Shown: positions 1-8,708 of the stretch, one piece after another
Layout of the letters: each line of letters starts with the position of its first letter
Position numbering within the stretch: position 1 is the first letter of the stretch
NCBI GenBank assembly: GCA_016124755.1
Contig: WGNA01000006.1
Coordinates: 186,001 to 250,000, forward strand
Direction of reading: 5' to 3'
DNA: 64,000 bases
Source: Bacteroidota bacterium
Lineage (GTDB): Bacteria > Bacteroidota > Bacteroidia > NS11-12g > UBA9320
The notes under the pieces: model-generated
Database searches by the model: none
Told to the model about the DNA's origin: nothing
What the model saw: the letters and a program-made list of their open reading frames with translations, nothing else
Program-made: the position numbers and the translations under genes

Positions 1-640
1 TCATTTTGTCGAGGTAACGGGTTTCTAAACGTTTACGAACTCGCCATTCTTCCATTTCTGCGGCGAGGCAAACACCTTCATTCATGGTGATAGCAAGAGG
101 CTGAGCACCGCCCATTCCTCCGAGCCCCGCTGTAACATTTAACTTGCCTTTCAAACTTCCATCGAAGTGTTTTTTTGCCAAAGACAAATATGTTTCATAA
201 GTACCCTGAACAATTCCCTGTGATCCGATGTATATCCATGAACCGGCAGTCATCTGTCCATACATGATCAGACCTTTTTTTTCTAATTCATTAAAATGAT
301 CCCAGTTCGCCCAATGACCAACCAGATTCGAATTAGCAATAAGAACACGCGGAGCATCTTTATGAGACCGGAGCACACCCACGGGTTTGCCGGATTGAAC
401 CATCAGGGTCTGGTCTTCTTCCAGCGTTTGCAGAACTTCCAGAATTTTATCAAAACTTTCCCAGTTGCGGGCGGCTTTCCCCCGACCACCGTAAACGATA
501 AGATCTTCCGGTCTTTCGGCCACTTCCGGATCAAGATTATTCTGAATCATTCGGAAAGCAGCTTCCTGAACCCAGCTTTTGCAATGAAGTTCTTTACCTC
601 TTGGTGCGCGGATTACCCTTTTTTCATTCGATGTCTGCAT
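1..640 (-). CDS. hutU: Urocanate hydratase, N-terminal part (cut by window edge)
   Basis: Urocanate hydratase converts urocanate to imidazolone propionate in cytoplasmic histidine degradation, using tightly bound NAD. The first 213 residues are visible, read from the ATG at 640 down to base 1; the rest lies outside the window. Visible family segments are [11 protein letters not shown] (residues 50-60), VQSGKPVG (81-88), [20 protein letters not shown] (128-147) and the glycine-rich NAD-binding stretch [13 protein letters not shown] (171-183). No other hut gene is in the window. The gene is divergent from the flavoprotein gene at 709, with 68 bp between the start codons. The identification is firm; full length and C-terminal integrity cannot be judged. 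Confidence 0.93.
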   Translation of the reverse strand, partial: MQTSNEKRVIRAPRGKELHCKSWVQEAAFRMIQNNLDPEVAERPEDLIVYGGRGKAARNWESFDKILEVLQTLEEDQTLMVQSGKPVGVLRSHKDAPRVLIANSNLVGHWANWDHFNELEKKGLIMYGQMTAGSWIYIGSQGIVQGTYETYLSLAKKHFDGSLKGKLNVTAGLGGMGGAQPLAITMNEGVCLAAEMEEWRVRKRLETRYLDKM

Positions 641-684
641 GCGTTTTTCTTTCGGCGACAAAATTAGAAAAAGCCTTTAAGTGA

Positions 685-692
685 TACTTTTG
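685..692 (+). promoter_or_regulatory. Bacteroidota -7 promoter box (TACTTTTG)
   Basis: TACTTTTG matches TAnnTTTG exactly and ends 16 nt before the ATG at 709. No TTG -33 element is visible at the usual 17-23 nt spacing. It sits in the short divergent region shared with hutU. Confidence 0.5.
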
Positions 693-708
693 AAATCGAA
701 GCTTACAG

Positions 709-1668
709 ATGGAATTTAACACTTCACTCACCCAAATGCTCAATATCCGGTATCCGGTAATAATGGCTCCCATGTTTTTGGTTTCCAACACGGCAATGGT
801 AAAAGCCGCTATTGATTCAGGAATTACCGGTGCCATTCCGGCTTTAAATTACCGAACCGATGAGGAATTGCGGGATGCAATCAGCGAACTAAAAAAGCAT
901 GGCGGTCCATTCGGAATAAATTTGATCGTGAACCAATCGAATTTCCGTTATCGCGAACAATTGCAAACATGTTGTGAAATGGGAGTCGATTTTATTATTA
1001 CCTCATTAGGAAGTCCGGAACACACAATCCGGGAAGCACACAAACACGGAGTTAAAGTTTTTTGCGATGTAACGGATCTCAAATTCGCTCTAAAAGTTGA
1101 AGCTCTCGGAGCAGATGCGCTGATTGCGGTGAACAATCAGGCAGGCGGACATGCAGGACGAATTTCGCCGGAAGAACTGATAACAGAATTAAAAACGAAT
1201 TGCAAAATTCCGGTGATTTCTGCCGGGGGTGTCGGTGACCGCAAGTCGCTGGACTACATTTTATCGTTGGGCGCAGATGGTGTTTCGGTGGGAAGTATTT
1301 TTATCGCAACACATGAATCACCGGTGAGCCAGGAATACAAAGACGCCATAATTAAATATGGAAAATCCGATATCGTTTTCACAACCAAACTTTCGGGAAC
1401 GCCGTGCACCGTAATTAATACTCCGTATGTAAAAGAAATCGGCACCGAACAAAACCGGCTCGAACGCATTTTAAACCGGAATAAAAAATTAAAAAAGTGG
1501 TTTAAAGCCATCACGTTTATTCGCGGAATGCAGAATCTCAGAAACGCAGCTTTCTCTGCAACCTACAAAACAGTTTGGTGCGCCGGCCCCACCATTGAAT
1601 ATGTACACGATATTACCGGAGTGAAAGAAGTGGTTGAAAGGTTGGTGAGAACGGACGGGAATGATTGA
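709..1668 (+). CDS. Nitronate monooxygenase / 2-nitropropane dioxygenase family flavoprotein
   Basis: This 319-residue protein looks like an FMN-dependent TIM-barrel oxidoreductase of the nitronate monooxygenase family. Visible hallmarks are the N-terminal YPVIMAPM (15-22), NNQAGGHAGR (142-151) with the probable active-site His148, the phosphate-binding SAGGVGD (171-177) and a GADGVSVGSIF segment (188-198). The length is normal for the family. Related proteins oxidise alkyl nitronates, but some members are enoyl reductases or have unknown substrates, so the true substrate is open. It appears monocistronic and meets the next gene tail to tail with a 5-nt gap. Confidence 0.87.
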   Translation: MEFNTSLTQMLNIRYPVIMAPMFLVSNTAMVKAAIDSGITGAIPALNYRTDEELRDAISELKKHGGPFGINLIVNQSNFRYREQLQTCCEMGVDFIITSLGSPEHTIREAHKHGVKVFCDVTDLKFALKVEALGADALIAVNNQAGGHAGRISPEELITELKTNCKIPVISAGGVGDRKSLDYILSLGADGVSVGSIFIATHESPVSQEYKDAIIKYGKSDIVFTTKLSGTPCTVINTPYVKEIGTEQNRLERILNRNKKLKKWFKAITFIRGMQNLRNAAFSATYKTVWCAGPTIEYVHDITGVKEVVERLVRTDGND

Positions 1669-1673
1669 AATAA

Positions 1674-4103
1674 TCAATTACTGATTAGAATAAATTTTAA
1701 TGTATAAGAGGCGAACCCCGACTGCAGATACACGTAGTAAACCCCGTTTTTTAGGTTACTGACGGAGATCAACGGATCTGATAGAGTAACTTTCCCTGAC
1801 TGAATTTCTCTGCCGTTTAACTCAAAAATGGTGTATGCAAGAAGTGCTTCATCAATTCCAACAATCCGTAGTTGATCATTATCGATTACAACTGAAAAGT
1901 CGTTATTCAATAAATTGTCGTCAATACCTACGATTTCCTTTTTATACACATATATAGAAGTATCAGATGGGCAACCATTTTTATCCGTAATTACACATTG
2001 ATACTGTCCGGTATCTTTTAGAGAGATATAGGTATTATATCCGCTTTTTATAAGTTGATTTTTGTAAAACCAATACAGCCAACCATTTTGATAGGTGTAT
2101 AATTCGCCGTTAAAAAATTCCAGTTTGGGCCCCGGACTTTGAGGAAATTTTGTTACGATTATGGTATCTGTTTGAACGCATTCGTCATCATCGGTAACCG
2201 TGCACCAAAACTTACCTTCAGAATTAATTTTAAGAAATTCGGCGGTATCCCCGGTGCTCCATACATATTTTTTAAATCCGGAAACAGTGATTGATGAATC
2301 GGGAAAACATTGACCGAAATCTTCTCCTAGATGAAGTTTATGTTGATTAAACTCAAAATAAAAATTTTGATGAGCAGTAGTTGCACAACCTGTAGAATCT
2401 GTGATTTGTAGGGTTAGATTGGTTTGCAATAATTCCAGATCATCGGAGTAAATGCTTATCGCTGAATCTGAATGCCACGAAGAATCTGAAGAAACAGACC
2501 ACCGATAGTTCAATGGTTGATTCCGGGAATATGTTGAATAAACTATTGGATACGATTGAAAATGACAAAACGGAATAGTAGATGGAGCAACGAATACTTC
2601 TGGTAGTTCAACTTTGAGAATCGTGTCAATGAGCTCAAATACCTCACCGGATGAATATTTAAAAACGTGAGAGATCTGATAAAGGCCGCTGGAGAAGAAT
2701 TGAATCGTGTCCGGGGCGAGCGGGTTCAAAGTAGTATTCCCTTTGATAACTTGATAAACTGGATTTGTGGATGTTAATCCGGTTTGCTGAAGTTGTTTGA
2801 TTTTTATGGTTTTACTAGATAAAGGTGCTTGTGTGAGATCGTCAGTATATCTGTAATCGAACCGACCACAATTTTCAGAATTTATTAGAGCCTTTAACGT
2901 AGGTTTAAGGTAGGCATAGAAGTTAAAATCAAAGTTTTTTATAACCGGAATAGGGCAGTTGCTGTTTTGCGCTCGAACTGAAACTGTGTAAGGTTTCTTT
3001 GAAATCATACTAGTATCAGGAACCCAGATAATTTGGAGTCCCGGTAGGGTTGAATAGGTGTCGAGCCATTCGTATTTTGCATTAGATAGCGTCGTGTTTG
3101 AAATGCTCAATACCAGAGTATCCGGGCTTGGACTATTTCTGAAGTACATAGTGGCAATCATCGTGTCACCGACTACACCCCGATTGGTTAATTTGAATTT
3201 ATCCAATAATAAACTACCGTTAAATGTGATGATCGAATCGCGCTGCATCCGGAAATCACGTCGAACCCGTCCGATTAATTCATTGTTTGAGTTGAGTTTA
3301 TCTATTTCAAAAACCAAATCACACACTTCATCGCAATTCATTTGATAATATGAAATTGAATTATCCCACATACAAATCCCGATATCAAAAGCACACTGAA
3401 CGAAATCCAGTGGTTTATTGCCAATGCGCAATGGCGTTAAAGGGTAATTATAATCATATCCGGTTTCATAGGGTATAAATGAATCAAGATCCGACATTGC
3501 CTTTCCCCAATTCACCTGATAATCGGAATCCGGTGATTTAATGTTGAAGTAAATCGAATTTTTCGCATTCGTGTTACAGGTTGTTTGGAGCAAATGAAAA
3601 TTAAAAGAGGGAGAGGCATTTTGTTCAAGTTCACATCGGTTAAGTAAGCAGTAATTAAAATGCGAATACCCCCTTTTTAAATTGGTAATATTGCTGTCTC
3701 GATCGTCCATCTTTAACGTAATTGTCCAGGAGCAATACGTCTTTAAACGGTTAAACCTCGGATCATTCGGAAGCAGGTATTCTGTAAAAACAAATTCCTT
3801 AATATTTATTAATCCGGAATCAGAATGGCATAGATCGGTGAATCCTTCGCAATACTTTATCTGATAATTCTCCTTTGATTTTTTAGGTTTTAATTGAATT
3901 TGAACACCTGAATTATCGGTTGCGTACACGATCGAATTAAATGTGGGATCAGTGTTGTTTTTTCCATTGCATAATTCAAAAATTCTGTATCGGATAATTA
4001 TGGAATCGTTGTTTAAAATTTCGTAGTTTACCTCTGATCCAAGCGTTTGGGATAATGCAGCTTGCACCATCAAGAGAAACAGAATTGAAAAAAACAATTT
4101 CAT
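1674..4103 (-). CDS. Secreted T9SS cargo protein with C-terminal sorting domain
   Basis: This 809-residue protein of unknown function is predicted to be exported and carried through the outer membrane by T9SS. The N-terminus is a signal peptide (about residues 1-18, cleavage after ALS). The body has cysteine pairs and beta-rich Ig/PKD-like stretches, for example around residues 600-715, where WSTGDTAEFLKI and GQYQCVITDKNGC resemble Bacteroidota gliding or adhesin modules. The last ~75 residues form a type A sorting domain with a degenerate start: YTIFELNGREI, SVSNLKNGVYYVYLQ and a final KFILISN strand. No catalytic motif is visible. It could be an adhesin or surface-layer component. It is transcribed alone, away from the intergenic region at 4104. 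Confidence 0.82.
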   Translation of the reverse strand: MKLFFSILFLLMVQAALSQTLGSEVNYEILNNDSIIIRYRIFELCNGKNNTDPTFNSIVYATDNSGVQIQLKPKKSKENYQIKYCEGFTDLCHSDSGLINIKEFVFTEYLLPNDPRFNRLKTYCSWTITLKMDDRDSNITNLKRGYSHFNYCLLNRCELEQNASPSFNFHLLQTTCNTNAKNSIYFNIKSPDSDYQVNWGKAMSDLDSFIPYETGYDYNYPLTPLRIGNKPLDFVQCAFDIGICMWDNSISYYQMNCDEVCDLVFEIDKLNSNNELIGRVRRDFRMQRDSIITFNGSLLLDKFKLTNRGVVGDTMIATMYFRNSPSPDTLVLSISNTTLSNAKYEWLDTYSTLPGLQIIWVPDTSMISKKPYTVSVRAQNSNCPIPVIKNFDFNFYAYLKPTLKALINSENCGRFDYRYTDDLTQAPLSSKTIKIKQLQQTGLTSTNPVYQVIKGNTTLNPLAPDTIQFFSSGLYQISHVFKYSSGEVFELIDTILKVELPEVFVAPSTIPFCHFQSYPIVYSTYSRNQPLNYRWSVSSDSSWHSDSAISIYSDDLELLQTNLTLQITDSTGCATTAHQNFYFEFNQHKLHLGEDFGQCFPDSSITVSGFKKYVWSTGDTAEFLKINSEGKFWCTVTDDDECVQTDTIIVTKFPQSPGPKLEFFNGELYTYQNGWLYWFYKNQLIKSGYNTYISLKDTGQYQCVITDKNGCPSDTSIYVYKKEIVGIDDNLLNNDFSVVIDNDQLRIVGIDEALLAYTIFELNGREIQSGKVTLSDPLISVSNLKNGVYYVYLQSGFASYTLKFILISN

Positions 4104-4381
4104 TAATTTGATGACCTCTCGTTGCAGCGCAATGCTGCTTTAAAAATTTAAATGTTTCTCCGTTTAATTACACCAACTTGTGGATCACCTTAATAAGAAC
4201 AAAATGAATTGTGCGAAGCGGATCCTAAAACAAGAATAGAATCGCGTGGGTGGGCCGTCGGAAAGGCGGGATAGACCCGGCGGGAAATTGTCATTTGGTA
4301 GGAAATCGGGAAAGTGCTTGACACTTCTTTCACCAGATTTTCAACAATTGAGAAAGGGCGCTTGGACAGCTTTCTTTCCGA

Positions 4382-4421
4382 CTTGATTTTTTGCTTACTT
4401 TTTTATCAAGAAAAAAGTAAG
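4382..4421. repeat. AT-rich hairpin element, possibly a dispersed intergenic repeat
   Basis: CTTACTTTTTT (4394-4404) and AAAAAAGTAAG (4411-4421) are perfect 11-bp inverted arms around the loop ATCAAG. That loop is also the reverse complement of CTTGAT at 4382-4387, so a second, mutually exclusive pairing is possible. From memory the string resembles a motif seen between genes in many Bacteroidota genomes, but only one copy is in this window, so its repeat nature is an inference. Confidence 0.5.
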
Positions 4422-4517
4422 AAGGGTGGTGATTGTACATCGATCACCAACCAATATAAAATCTTGGTGTACCCAAAAGGAGAAGCATTAAAAATTCAAA
4501 TCATCTTGTGTAAGATT

Positions 4518-4525
4518 TATCTTTG
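4518..4525 (+). promoter_or_regulatory. Bacteroidota -7 promoter box (TATCTTTG)
   Basis: TATCTTTG is an exact match to TAnnTTTG and lies 25 nt before the ATG at 4551. A -33 TTG at proper spacing is not obvious. Confidence 0.5.
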
Positions 4526-4550
4526 GCATTAACCTAGGTTTTCCCAAATC

Positions 4551-5012
4551 ATGAATCTCGCAAAACTCCAACGCCAACTGTGGGTATTCGGCTTGTTTAA
4601 AATTCCGTTGATCGGGTTTGTCCGGCCGAAGTTGATTGCCGTTGATGACCATGAAATCCGGGTCAAAATTCGGTTGAGAAGACGAACCCGAAATCATGTA
4701 AGCAGCATGTATCTTGGAGTGCTGACCGTTGGTGCGGATCTGGCATCGGGCTTTCTTGCTTTTTATTTGTTGGAAAACAGGAAGCTGAAAGCGGCTCCCG
4801 TATTTGGCGGTATGAAAGCCGAATATCACAAAAGAGCTGAGTCGGATGTCGAATTTGTCTGCAGCGAAGGAGAACAAATTCTAAACATGATAGAGGAAAG
4901 CACTGCTTCGGGAGAACGGGTTACAAAAGATATTGTGGTGAAAGCGATCTGTAAATCGGAATGTGTTGCCACGTTTTCAATGGGTCTTTCCATTAAAGTA
5001 AAAAGTAAATAG
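4551..5012 (+). CDS. DUF4442 hotdog-fold thioesterase-like protein
   Basis: This 153-residue protein looks like a DUF4442 member of the hotdog superfamily, which includes acyl-CoA thioesterase-like proteins. Recognisable segments are FKIPLIGFVRPKLI (about 16-29), the helix-forming NHVSSMYLGVLTVGADLASG (48-67) that packs in the hotdog fold, and a C-terminal beta region ending SMGLSIKVKSK. The HVSSMY region sits where thioesterases carry substrate-contacting residues, but I cannot assign a catalytic residue. It follows its own -7 box and converges on the Fic gene with a 12-nt gap. The substrate is unknown; a role in fatty-acyl turnover is only an inference from the fold. Confidence 0.72.
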   Translation: MNLAKLQRQLWVFGLFKIPLIGFVRPKLIAVDDHEIRVKIRLRRRTRNHVSSMYLGVLTVGADLASGFLAFYLLENRKLKAAPVFGGMKAEYHKRAESDVEFVCSEGEQILNMIEESTASGERVTKDIVVKAICKSECVATFSMGLSIKVKSK

Positions 5013-5024
5013 CCGCAATCAGGT

Positions 5025-6143
5025 TCATAAATTAAGATTGAGCAAATAACTGGTGCTGCGTGCCTTTCCTTGGGATAATACGGCTCCGGTTTCGAGCAAC
5101 ATCTGCAAATCGCGTGTTGCCGTTGCCTTTGATGCTTTGGTAATCGAAATGTATTTGCGCACGTTCATTCCTCCGACAAAACCATCCGGACCTTCTTCAA
5201 ACATTCGCCCCATGGCTTTGAGCTGACGAGCATTTAAATTGCTTTTGAATTGTTCGTACCAACGCGTTTTATGGATGGTGAAATTGATCATCCGATACGA
5301 TTCTTTTTGTGCTTCGAGTATGGTATTGGTAAACCATTTTACCCAGTTCGTAACCGTATTATTACGCTGAGCTTTTTGCAACTCAGAATAATACTGGGTT
5401 TTATTTTTTTCGATTGCCGTAGAAAGGCTTAACATAACCGGACGACCCACATTTTGTGAAAGGGACTTTTCGGCCAAAGCTCTGCCGATTCTGCCGTTAC
5501 CATCTTCAAAAGGGTGGATACTCTCAAAATAAAGATGTACAAGTGCCGAACGTACCGGCGCATCGCTGAGGGCAGACTTTTCACCGGGTGTTGTTTCATT
5601 AAACCATTTAATAAATCTCTTCATTTCGGCAGGAACCCGATCGGAAGGTGGTGCCTCAAAGTGGATTTTCCGTTTTCCGTATGCGCCTGAAACGATTTGC
5701 ATCGGATCTTCATGATCGCGCCACGCCCCGACTTTTATATCTTTTTCGCTAGATAAAAGCAGGTTGTGCCATTCATATAATTTTTGTTCTGTGAGTGGTT
5801 CATCAAAAGTCTGTCGCACATCAAACATCAAATCACCAACGCCTTTTGCTAATGATTTTTTGCTGAGCTTGTGTTTGGTTTCAAGACCCAGATTGTTGCG
5901 GATCGAAGAAACAACTTCATCGCGGTTTAAAAATTCACCTTCGATTTCTGATGTTTTTATGGCTTCACTTACCATCAGATTTATGAGGGTTTCAACGCCT
6001 TCTATTCCCGGAACGGCTTTTATCATTCCCGACAGGTGACTGTCTTCAATGCGAAAACGAAGTAATTCTTCTTCGAATATGCTTGTATCGTATTGAAAAA
6101 CAGGCCAATCTGATTGCTGCCAATTGTAAACCAATCGTTTCAT
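5025..6143 (-). CDS. Fic family AMPylase-like protein (DUF4172-Fic-winged helix)
   Basis: Fic proteins transfer AMP or other nucleotide parts to protein side chains. This 372-residue protein has an N-terminal DUF4172-like domain (about 1-90), the canonical Fic motif HPFEDGNGRIGR (210-221) with catalytic His210, and a C-terminal winged-helix-like region (about 300-372) suited to DNA binding. TSEIEG (64-69) fits the class II inhibitory helix motif [S/T]xxxE[G/N], so activity is probably autoinhibited. The start codon overlaps the first of two identical palindromes, which suggests autoregulation through the winged helix. There is no adjacent antitoxin gene, consistent with a self-contained inhibitory helix. 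The target is unknown. Confidence 0.93.
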   Translation of the reverse strand: MKRLVYNWQQSDWPVFQYDTSIFEEELLRFRIEDSHLSGMIKAVPGIEGVETLINLMVSEAIKTSEIEGEFLNRDEVVSSIRNNLGLETKHKLSKKSLAKGVGDLMFDVRQTFDEPLTEQKLYEWHNLLLSSEKDIKVGAWRDHEDPMQIVSGAYGKRKIHFEAPPSDRVPAEMKRFIKWFNETTPGEKSALSDAPVRSALVHLYFESIHPFEDGNGRIGRALAEKSLSQNVGRPVMLSLSTAIEKNKTQYYSELQKAQRNNTVTNWVKWFTNTILEAQKESYRMINFTIHKTRWYEQFKSNLNARQLKAMGRMFEEGPDGFVGGMNVRKYISITKASKATATRDLQMLLETGAVLSQGKARSTSYLLNLNL

Positions 6144-6171
6144 GAGCCGATAAAGTTACGTAATCGGCTCA
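6143..6171. promoter_or_regulatory. Palindromic operator 1 at the Fic start
   Basis: TGAGCCGAT (6143-6151) and ATCGGCTCA (6163-6171) are perfect 9-bp inverted arms with an 11-bp spacer. The left arm begins on the first base of the Fic start codon (read on the minus strand), and the right arm touches the -7 box at 6170-6177. Binding here would block transcription and possibly translation of the Fic gene. Confidence 0.7.
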
Positions 6172-6177
6172 AAATTA
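6170..6177 (-). promoter_or_regulatory. -7 promoter box for the Fic gene (TAATTTTG on the minus strand)
   Basis: On the minus strand the bases read TAATTTTG, an exact TAnnTTTG. It overlaps operator 1 by two bases and lies between the two palindromes. The transcript would start inside operator 1. Confidence 0.55.
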
Positions 6178-6186
6178 TTAAATATA

Positions 6187-6215
6187 TGAGCCGATTATTC
6201 TGATAAATCGGCTCA
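6187..6215. promoter_or_regulatory. Palindromic operator 2, identical arms to operator 1
   Basis: TGAGCCGAT (6187-6195) and ATCGGCTCA (6207-6215) repeat the arms of operator 1 with the same 11-bp spacer but an unrelated spacer sequence. The centres of the two sites are 44 bp apart, close to four helical turns. The site lies between the divergent Fic and ABC-F genes and could affect both. Confidence 0.7.
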
Positions 6216-6281
6216 AAGGTTTTGAAAATGTTTTGAGAATCTGCATTTAAACCCGCGTTAAATCGCAATTTTGCGCCAGCG

Positions 6282-8147
6282 ATGAATGTACTTTCGGTTG
6301 ATAATCTGGAAAAGAATCTTGGAGAGCGAATTCTGTTTTCAAACCTGAATTTTGGTCTTAGCAAAGGGGATAAGATGGCTTTGGTTGCGGGTAATGGAAC
6401 CGGAAAATCAAGTCTGTTTAAAATAATTGCCGGACAAGATATTCCATCTGAAGGCGAGGTTGTCTTTCGAAACGGTGTGCGTTATGGATTCCTTCCACAA
6501 GAACCGGATTTCTCCGCATTCGACACGGTTAACGACGTGATTCGTTTTGGTCATACGCAAATTCAGGAAGTGATCGATGCGTATCATCAGGCATTAGAAA
6601 CATCGGATCAAAACCCGAAGATGCTTGAACAGGCAATGGCCAGAATGGATGAACTCAACGCCTGGGATTACGAGCGAAGCCTTACCGAATTGCTGCACAA
6701 ATTTGAAATCCGGGATTTGAATCAACCGGTTGAAACGTTGTCGGGCGGACAAAAGAAACGATTGTCGCTGGCGATGACCTTACTCGACGAACCGGATGTT
6801 TTGCTTTTAGACGAGCCAACGAACCACCTCGATATTGAAATGATTGAATGGCTCGAAGGATATTTAATCAAAAGCGGTCAGACCATATTTATGATTACAC
6901 ACGACCGCTATTTTCTTGAAAACGTGTGCGACACAATTCTGGAAATGCACCAGGGAAAGCTCTATGTACACAAAGGAAATTACTCCTTCTTTCTCCAAAA
7001 AAGAGCTGAGCGAGAAGAAGTGAGGCGCATTGAAATTGAGAAAGCCGGCAAAAAAGTAAAAACCGAGATCGACTGGATTCGCAGGATGCCGAAAGCCAGA
7101 GGCACAAAATCGAGAGCCCGGATTCAGCGATTTGAAGATACTCAAGCCATCGCCAAAAGCGGATCAAAAGAAGCCGAACTCAAACTGGGTGTGAAGATGA
7201 ACCGCATCGGTGGAAAGATTTTAGAACTAAAGAAAGTTTATAAAGCCTACAGCGACCTAGTGGTTTTAAAAGGTTTTGATTACACTTTCAAAAAGGGAGA
7301 ACGCATCGGAATTGTCGGGCCGAACGGAGTCGGAAAAAGTACCTTTCTCAATATTCTAACGGGTAAAGTGTTGCCCGATAGCGGAAAAGTGAATCAGGGT
7401 GAAACGGTAATATTCGGACATTACACTCAATCCGGATTGCAGTTTAAACCCGACATGAGGGTGATTGACGTGTTGAAGGAATATGCCGAGGTGATAGAAT
7501 TAGCAGACGGGAGCAAACTCACCGCAAGTCAGTTTTTAAATCACTTCATGTTTCCGCCCGACATGCAATACAATCCGGTTAGCAAACTCAGCGGAGGAGA
7601 AAAACGCAGATTGCACTTGATGACGGTGTTGATCAAAAATCCCAACTTTCTGATTCTCGATGAGCCCACAAACGACCTCGATCTTATCACACTAAATAAG
7701 CTTGAAGATTTTCTCCTCGACTTTCCGGGCTGTCTCATCGTGGTTTCTCACGACCGGTATTTTATGGATACACTGGTCGACCATCTGCTCATTTTTGAAG
7801 GAGACGGAAAAATCAAAGATTACAACGGATCGTATCAGGAATACAAAGACGAAAAAGAACTTCAGGAAAAACAGGAAAAATCGGAAGAAGTAAAAAGCGA
7901 CTGGAAGCAGAACAAGCCGCAAGACGAGAAAAAGAAACTGAGTTTTAAAGAAAAATTTGAGTTCGAGCAACTCGGCGGTGAAATCGAAAAATTAGAATCG
8001 GAAAAGAAAGAGCTCGAAACCGCAATGCAAAATCCAACGGATGATTTCGATCAACTACGACAGCAATCTGAAAGGCTAACAGAAGTGATGAAACTGATAG
8101 ATCAAAAAGAAACGCGTTGGTTAGAGTTATCAGAATTCGAATCGTAA
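6282..8147 (+). CDS. ABC-F family ATPase (Uup-like)
   Basis: ABC-F proteins have two ATPase domains and no membrane part; they act on the ribosome or, for Uup, influence DNA transposition and ribosome-linked processes. The 621 residues show Walker A GNGTGKSS (37-44), LSGGQ (153-157), DEPTNHLD (177-184), a linker with RMPKARGTKSRAR (268-280), second Walker A GPNGVGKST (346-354), LSGGE (436-440) and DEPTNDLD (460-467). A charged coiled coil fills about 535-621, the usual Uup-type C-terminus. The second-domain DEPTNDLD and the C-terminal coil favour Uup over EttA. A one-mismatch -7 box (CAATTTTG, 6266-6273) precedes the ATG. It is divergent from the Fic gene. Confidence 0.9.
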   Translation: MNVLSVDNLEKNLGERILFSNLNFGLSKGDKMALVAGNGTGKSSLFKIIAGQDIPSEGEVVFRNGVRYGFLPQEPDFSAFDTVNDVIRFGHTQIQEVIDAYHQALETSDQNPKMLEQAMARMDELNAWDYERSLTELLHKFEIRDLNQPVETLSGGQKKRLSLAMTLLDEPDVLLLDEPTNHLDIEMIEWLEGYLIKSGQTIFMITHDRYFLENVCDTILEMHQGKLYVHKGNYSFFLQKRAEREEVRRIEIEKAGKKVKTEIDWIRRMPKARGTKSRARIQRFEDTQAIAKSGSKEAELKLGVKMNRIGGKILELKKVYKAYSDLVVLKGFDYTFKKGERIGIVGPNGVGKSTFLNILTGKVLPDSGKVNQGETVIFGHYTQSGLQFKPDMRVIDVLKEYAEVIELADGSKLTASQFLNHFMFPPDMQYNPVSKLSGGEKRRLHLMTVLIKNPNFLILDEPTNDLDLITLNKLEDFLLDFPGCLIVVSHDRYFMDTLVDHLLIFEGDGKIKDYNGSYQEYKDEKELQEKQEKSEEVKSDWKQNKPQDEKKKLSFKEKFEFEQLGGEIEKLESEKKELETAMQNPTDDFDQLRQQSERLTEVMKLIDQKETRWLELSEFES

Positions 8148-8207
8148 CTCAAGTCTCTTTTTAATGCGTGGCATTGCAAATTGTATTGCCTTACTTTGCC
8201 CCGCGTT

Positions 8208-8699
8208 ATGGAAATTTCAAAAAATAAAGTTGTCAGCGTTCACTACAAATTAGACGTTGACGGAGAAACAGTAGATCAATCCGGCGATCAGCCGCTTACA
8301 TATCTTCACGGACACCAAATGATGATTCCGGGGTTTGAGAGACAACTCGAAGGATTACAAAAAGGACAACCGTACAATTTCACCGTAGAATCGCACGAAG
8401 GATACGGTGAGCGAAACGATGAGGCAATTGCGGAGTTAGACAAATCCATATTCATGGTCGACGGTAAAATCAGTGATCAGGTTTATCAGGGTGCTCAGTT
8501 GCAAATGCGAAATGAAGAAGGACACCCATTGGTAGGCACTGTGGTTGAGATCGGTGAGGATCATGTTACCATGGATTTTAATCACATGCTGGCAGGTAAG
8601 TCGCTCAACTTTTCAGGAACAGTTGAAGAAGTGAGAGAAGCCACCGCAGATGAAATTTCTCACGGACATGTTCATGGTCCGGGTGGTCACCACCATTAA
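8208..8699 (+). CDS. slyD: FKBP-type peptidyl-prolyl isomerase, SlyD-like
   Basis: SlyD-type FKBPs speed up proline isomerisation, act as chaperones and bind metal. The 163-residue protein starts VVSVHYKLDVDGE, followed by the FKBP segment MIPGFERQLEGLQKG (about 41-55), an inserted flap region, and MDFNHMLAGKSLNFSGTVEEV, the hallmark return to the FKBP core. It ends in a short His-rich tail (HGHVHGPGGHHH), as in metal-binding SlyD. I chose the ATG at 8208, not an in-frame ATG at 8181, because a promoter-like TTACTTTG (8191-8198, one mismatch) lies between them. Nine nt separate it from the next gene, so co-transcription is likely. Confidence 0.9.
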   Translation: MEISKNKVVSVHYKLDVDGETVDQSGDQPLTYLHGHQMMIPGFERQLEGLQKGQPYNFTVESHEGYGERNDEAIAELDKSIFMVDGKISDQVYQGAQLQMRNEEGHPLVGTVVEIGEDHVTMDFNHMLAGKSLNFSGTVEEVREATADEISHGHVHGPGGHHH

Positions 8700-8708
8700 T
8701 CGGCAATC

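Larger units (their letters stand above)
4104..4550. other. 447-bp intergenic region without a convincing gene
   Basis: This is the only stretch over 300 bp without a supported gene. It holds the 5' side of the T9SS gene at 4103, a G-rich patch around 4245-4290, a hairpin element at 4382-4421 and a -7 promoter box at 4518-4525 for the DUF4442 gene. A 72-codon open frame at 4314-4532 has low-complexity content, runs through the hairpin and has no recognisable domain, so I do not call it. Confidence 0.6.

Noticed and set aside
296-667. Plus-strand open frame over the first 650 bases
   Set aside because: It lies antisense to the well-recognised hutU coding sequence.
4314-4532. A 72-codon open frame in the 447-bp intergenic region
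   Set aside because: It reads through the hairpin element, has low-complexity content and no domain, and overlaps the promoter of the DUF4442 gene.
6864-7967. Several minus-strand open frames inside the ABC-F gene
   Set aside because: They are shadows of the ABC-F coding frame, have no domain and no promoter.
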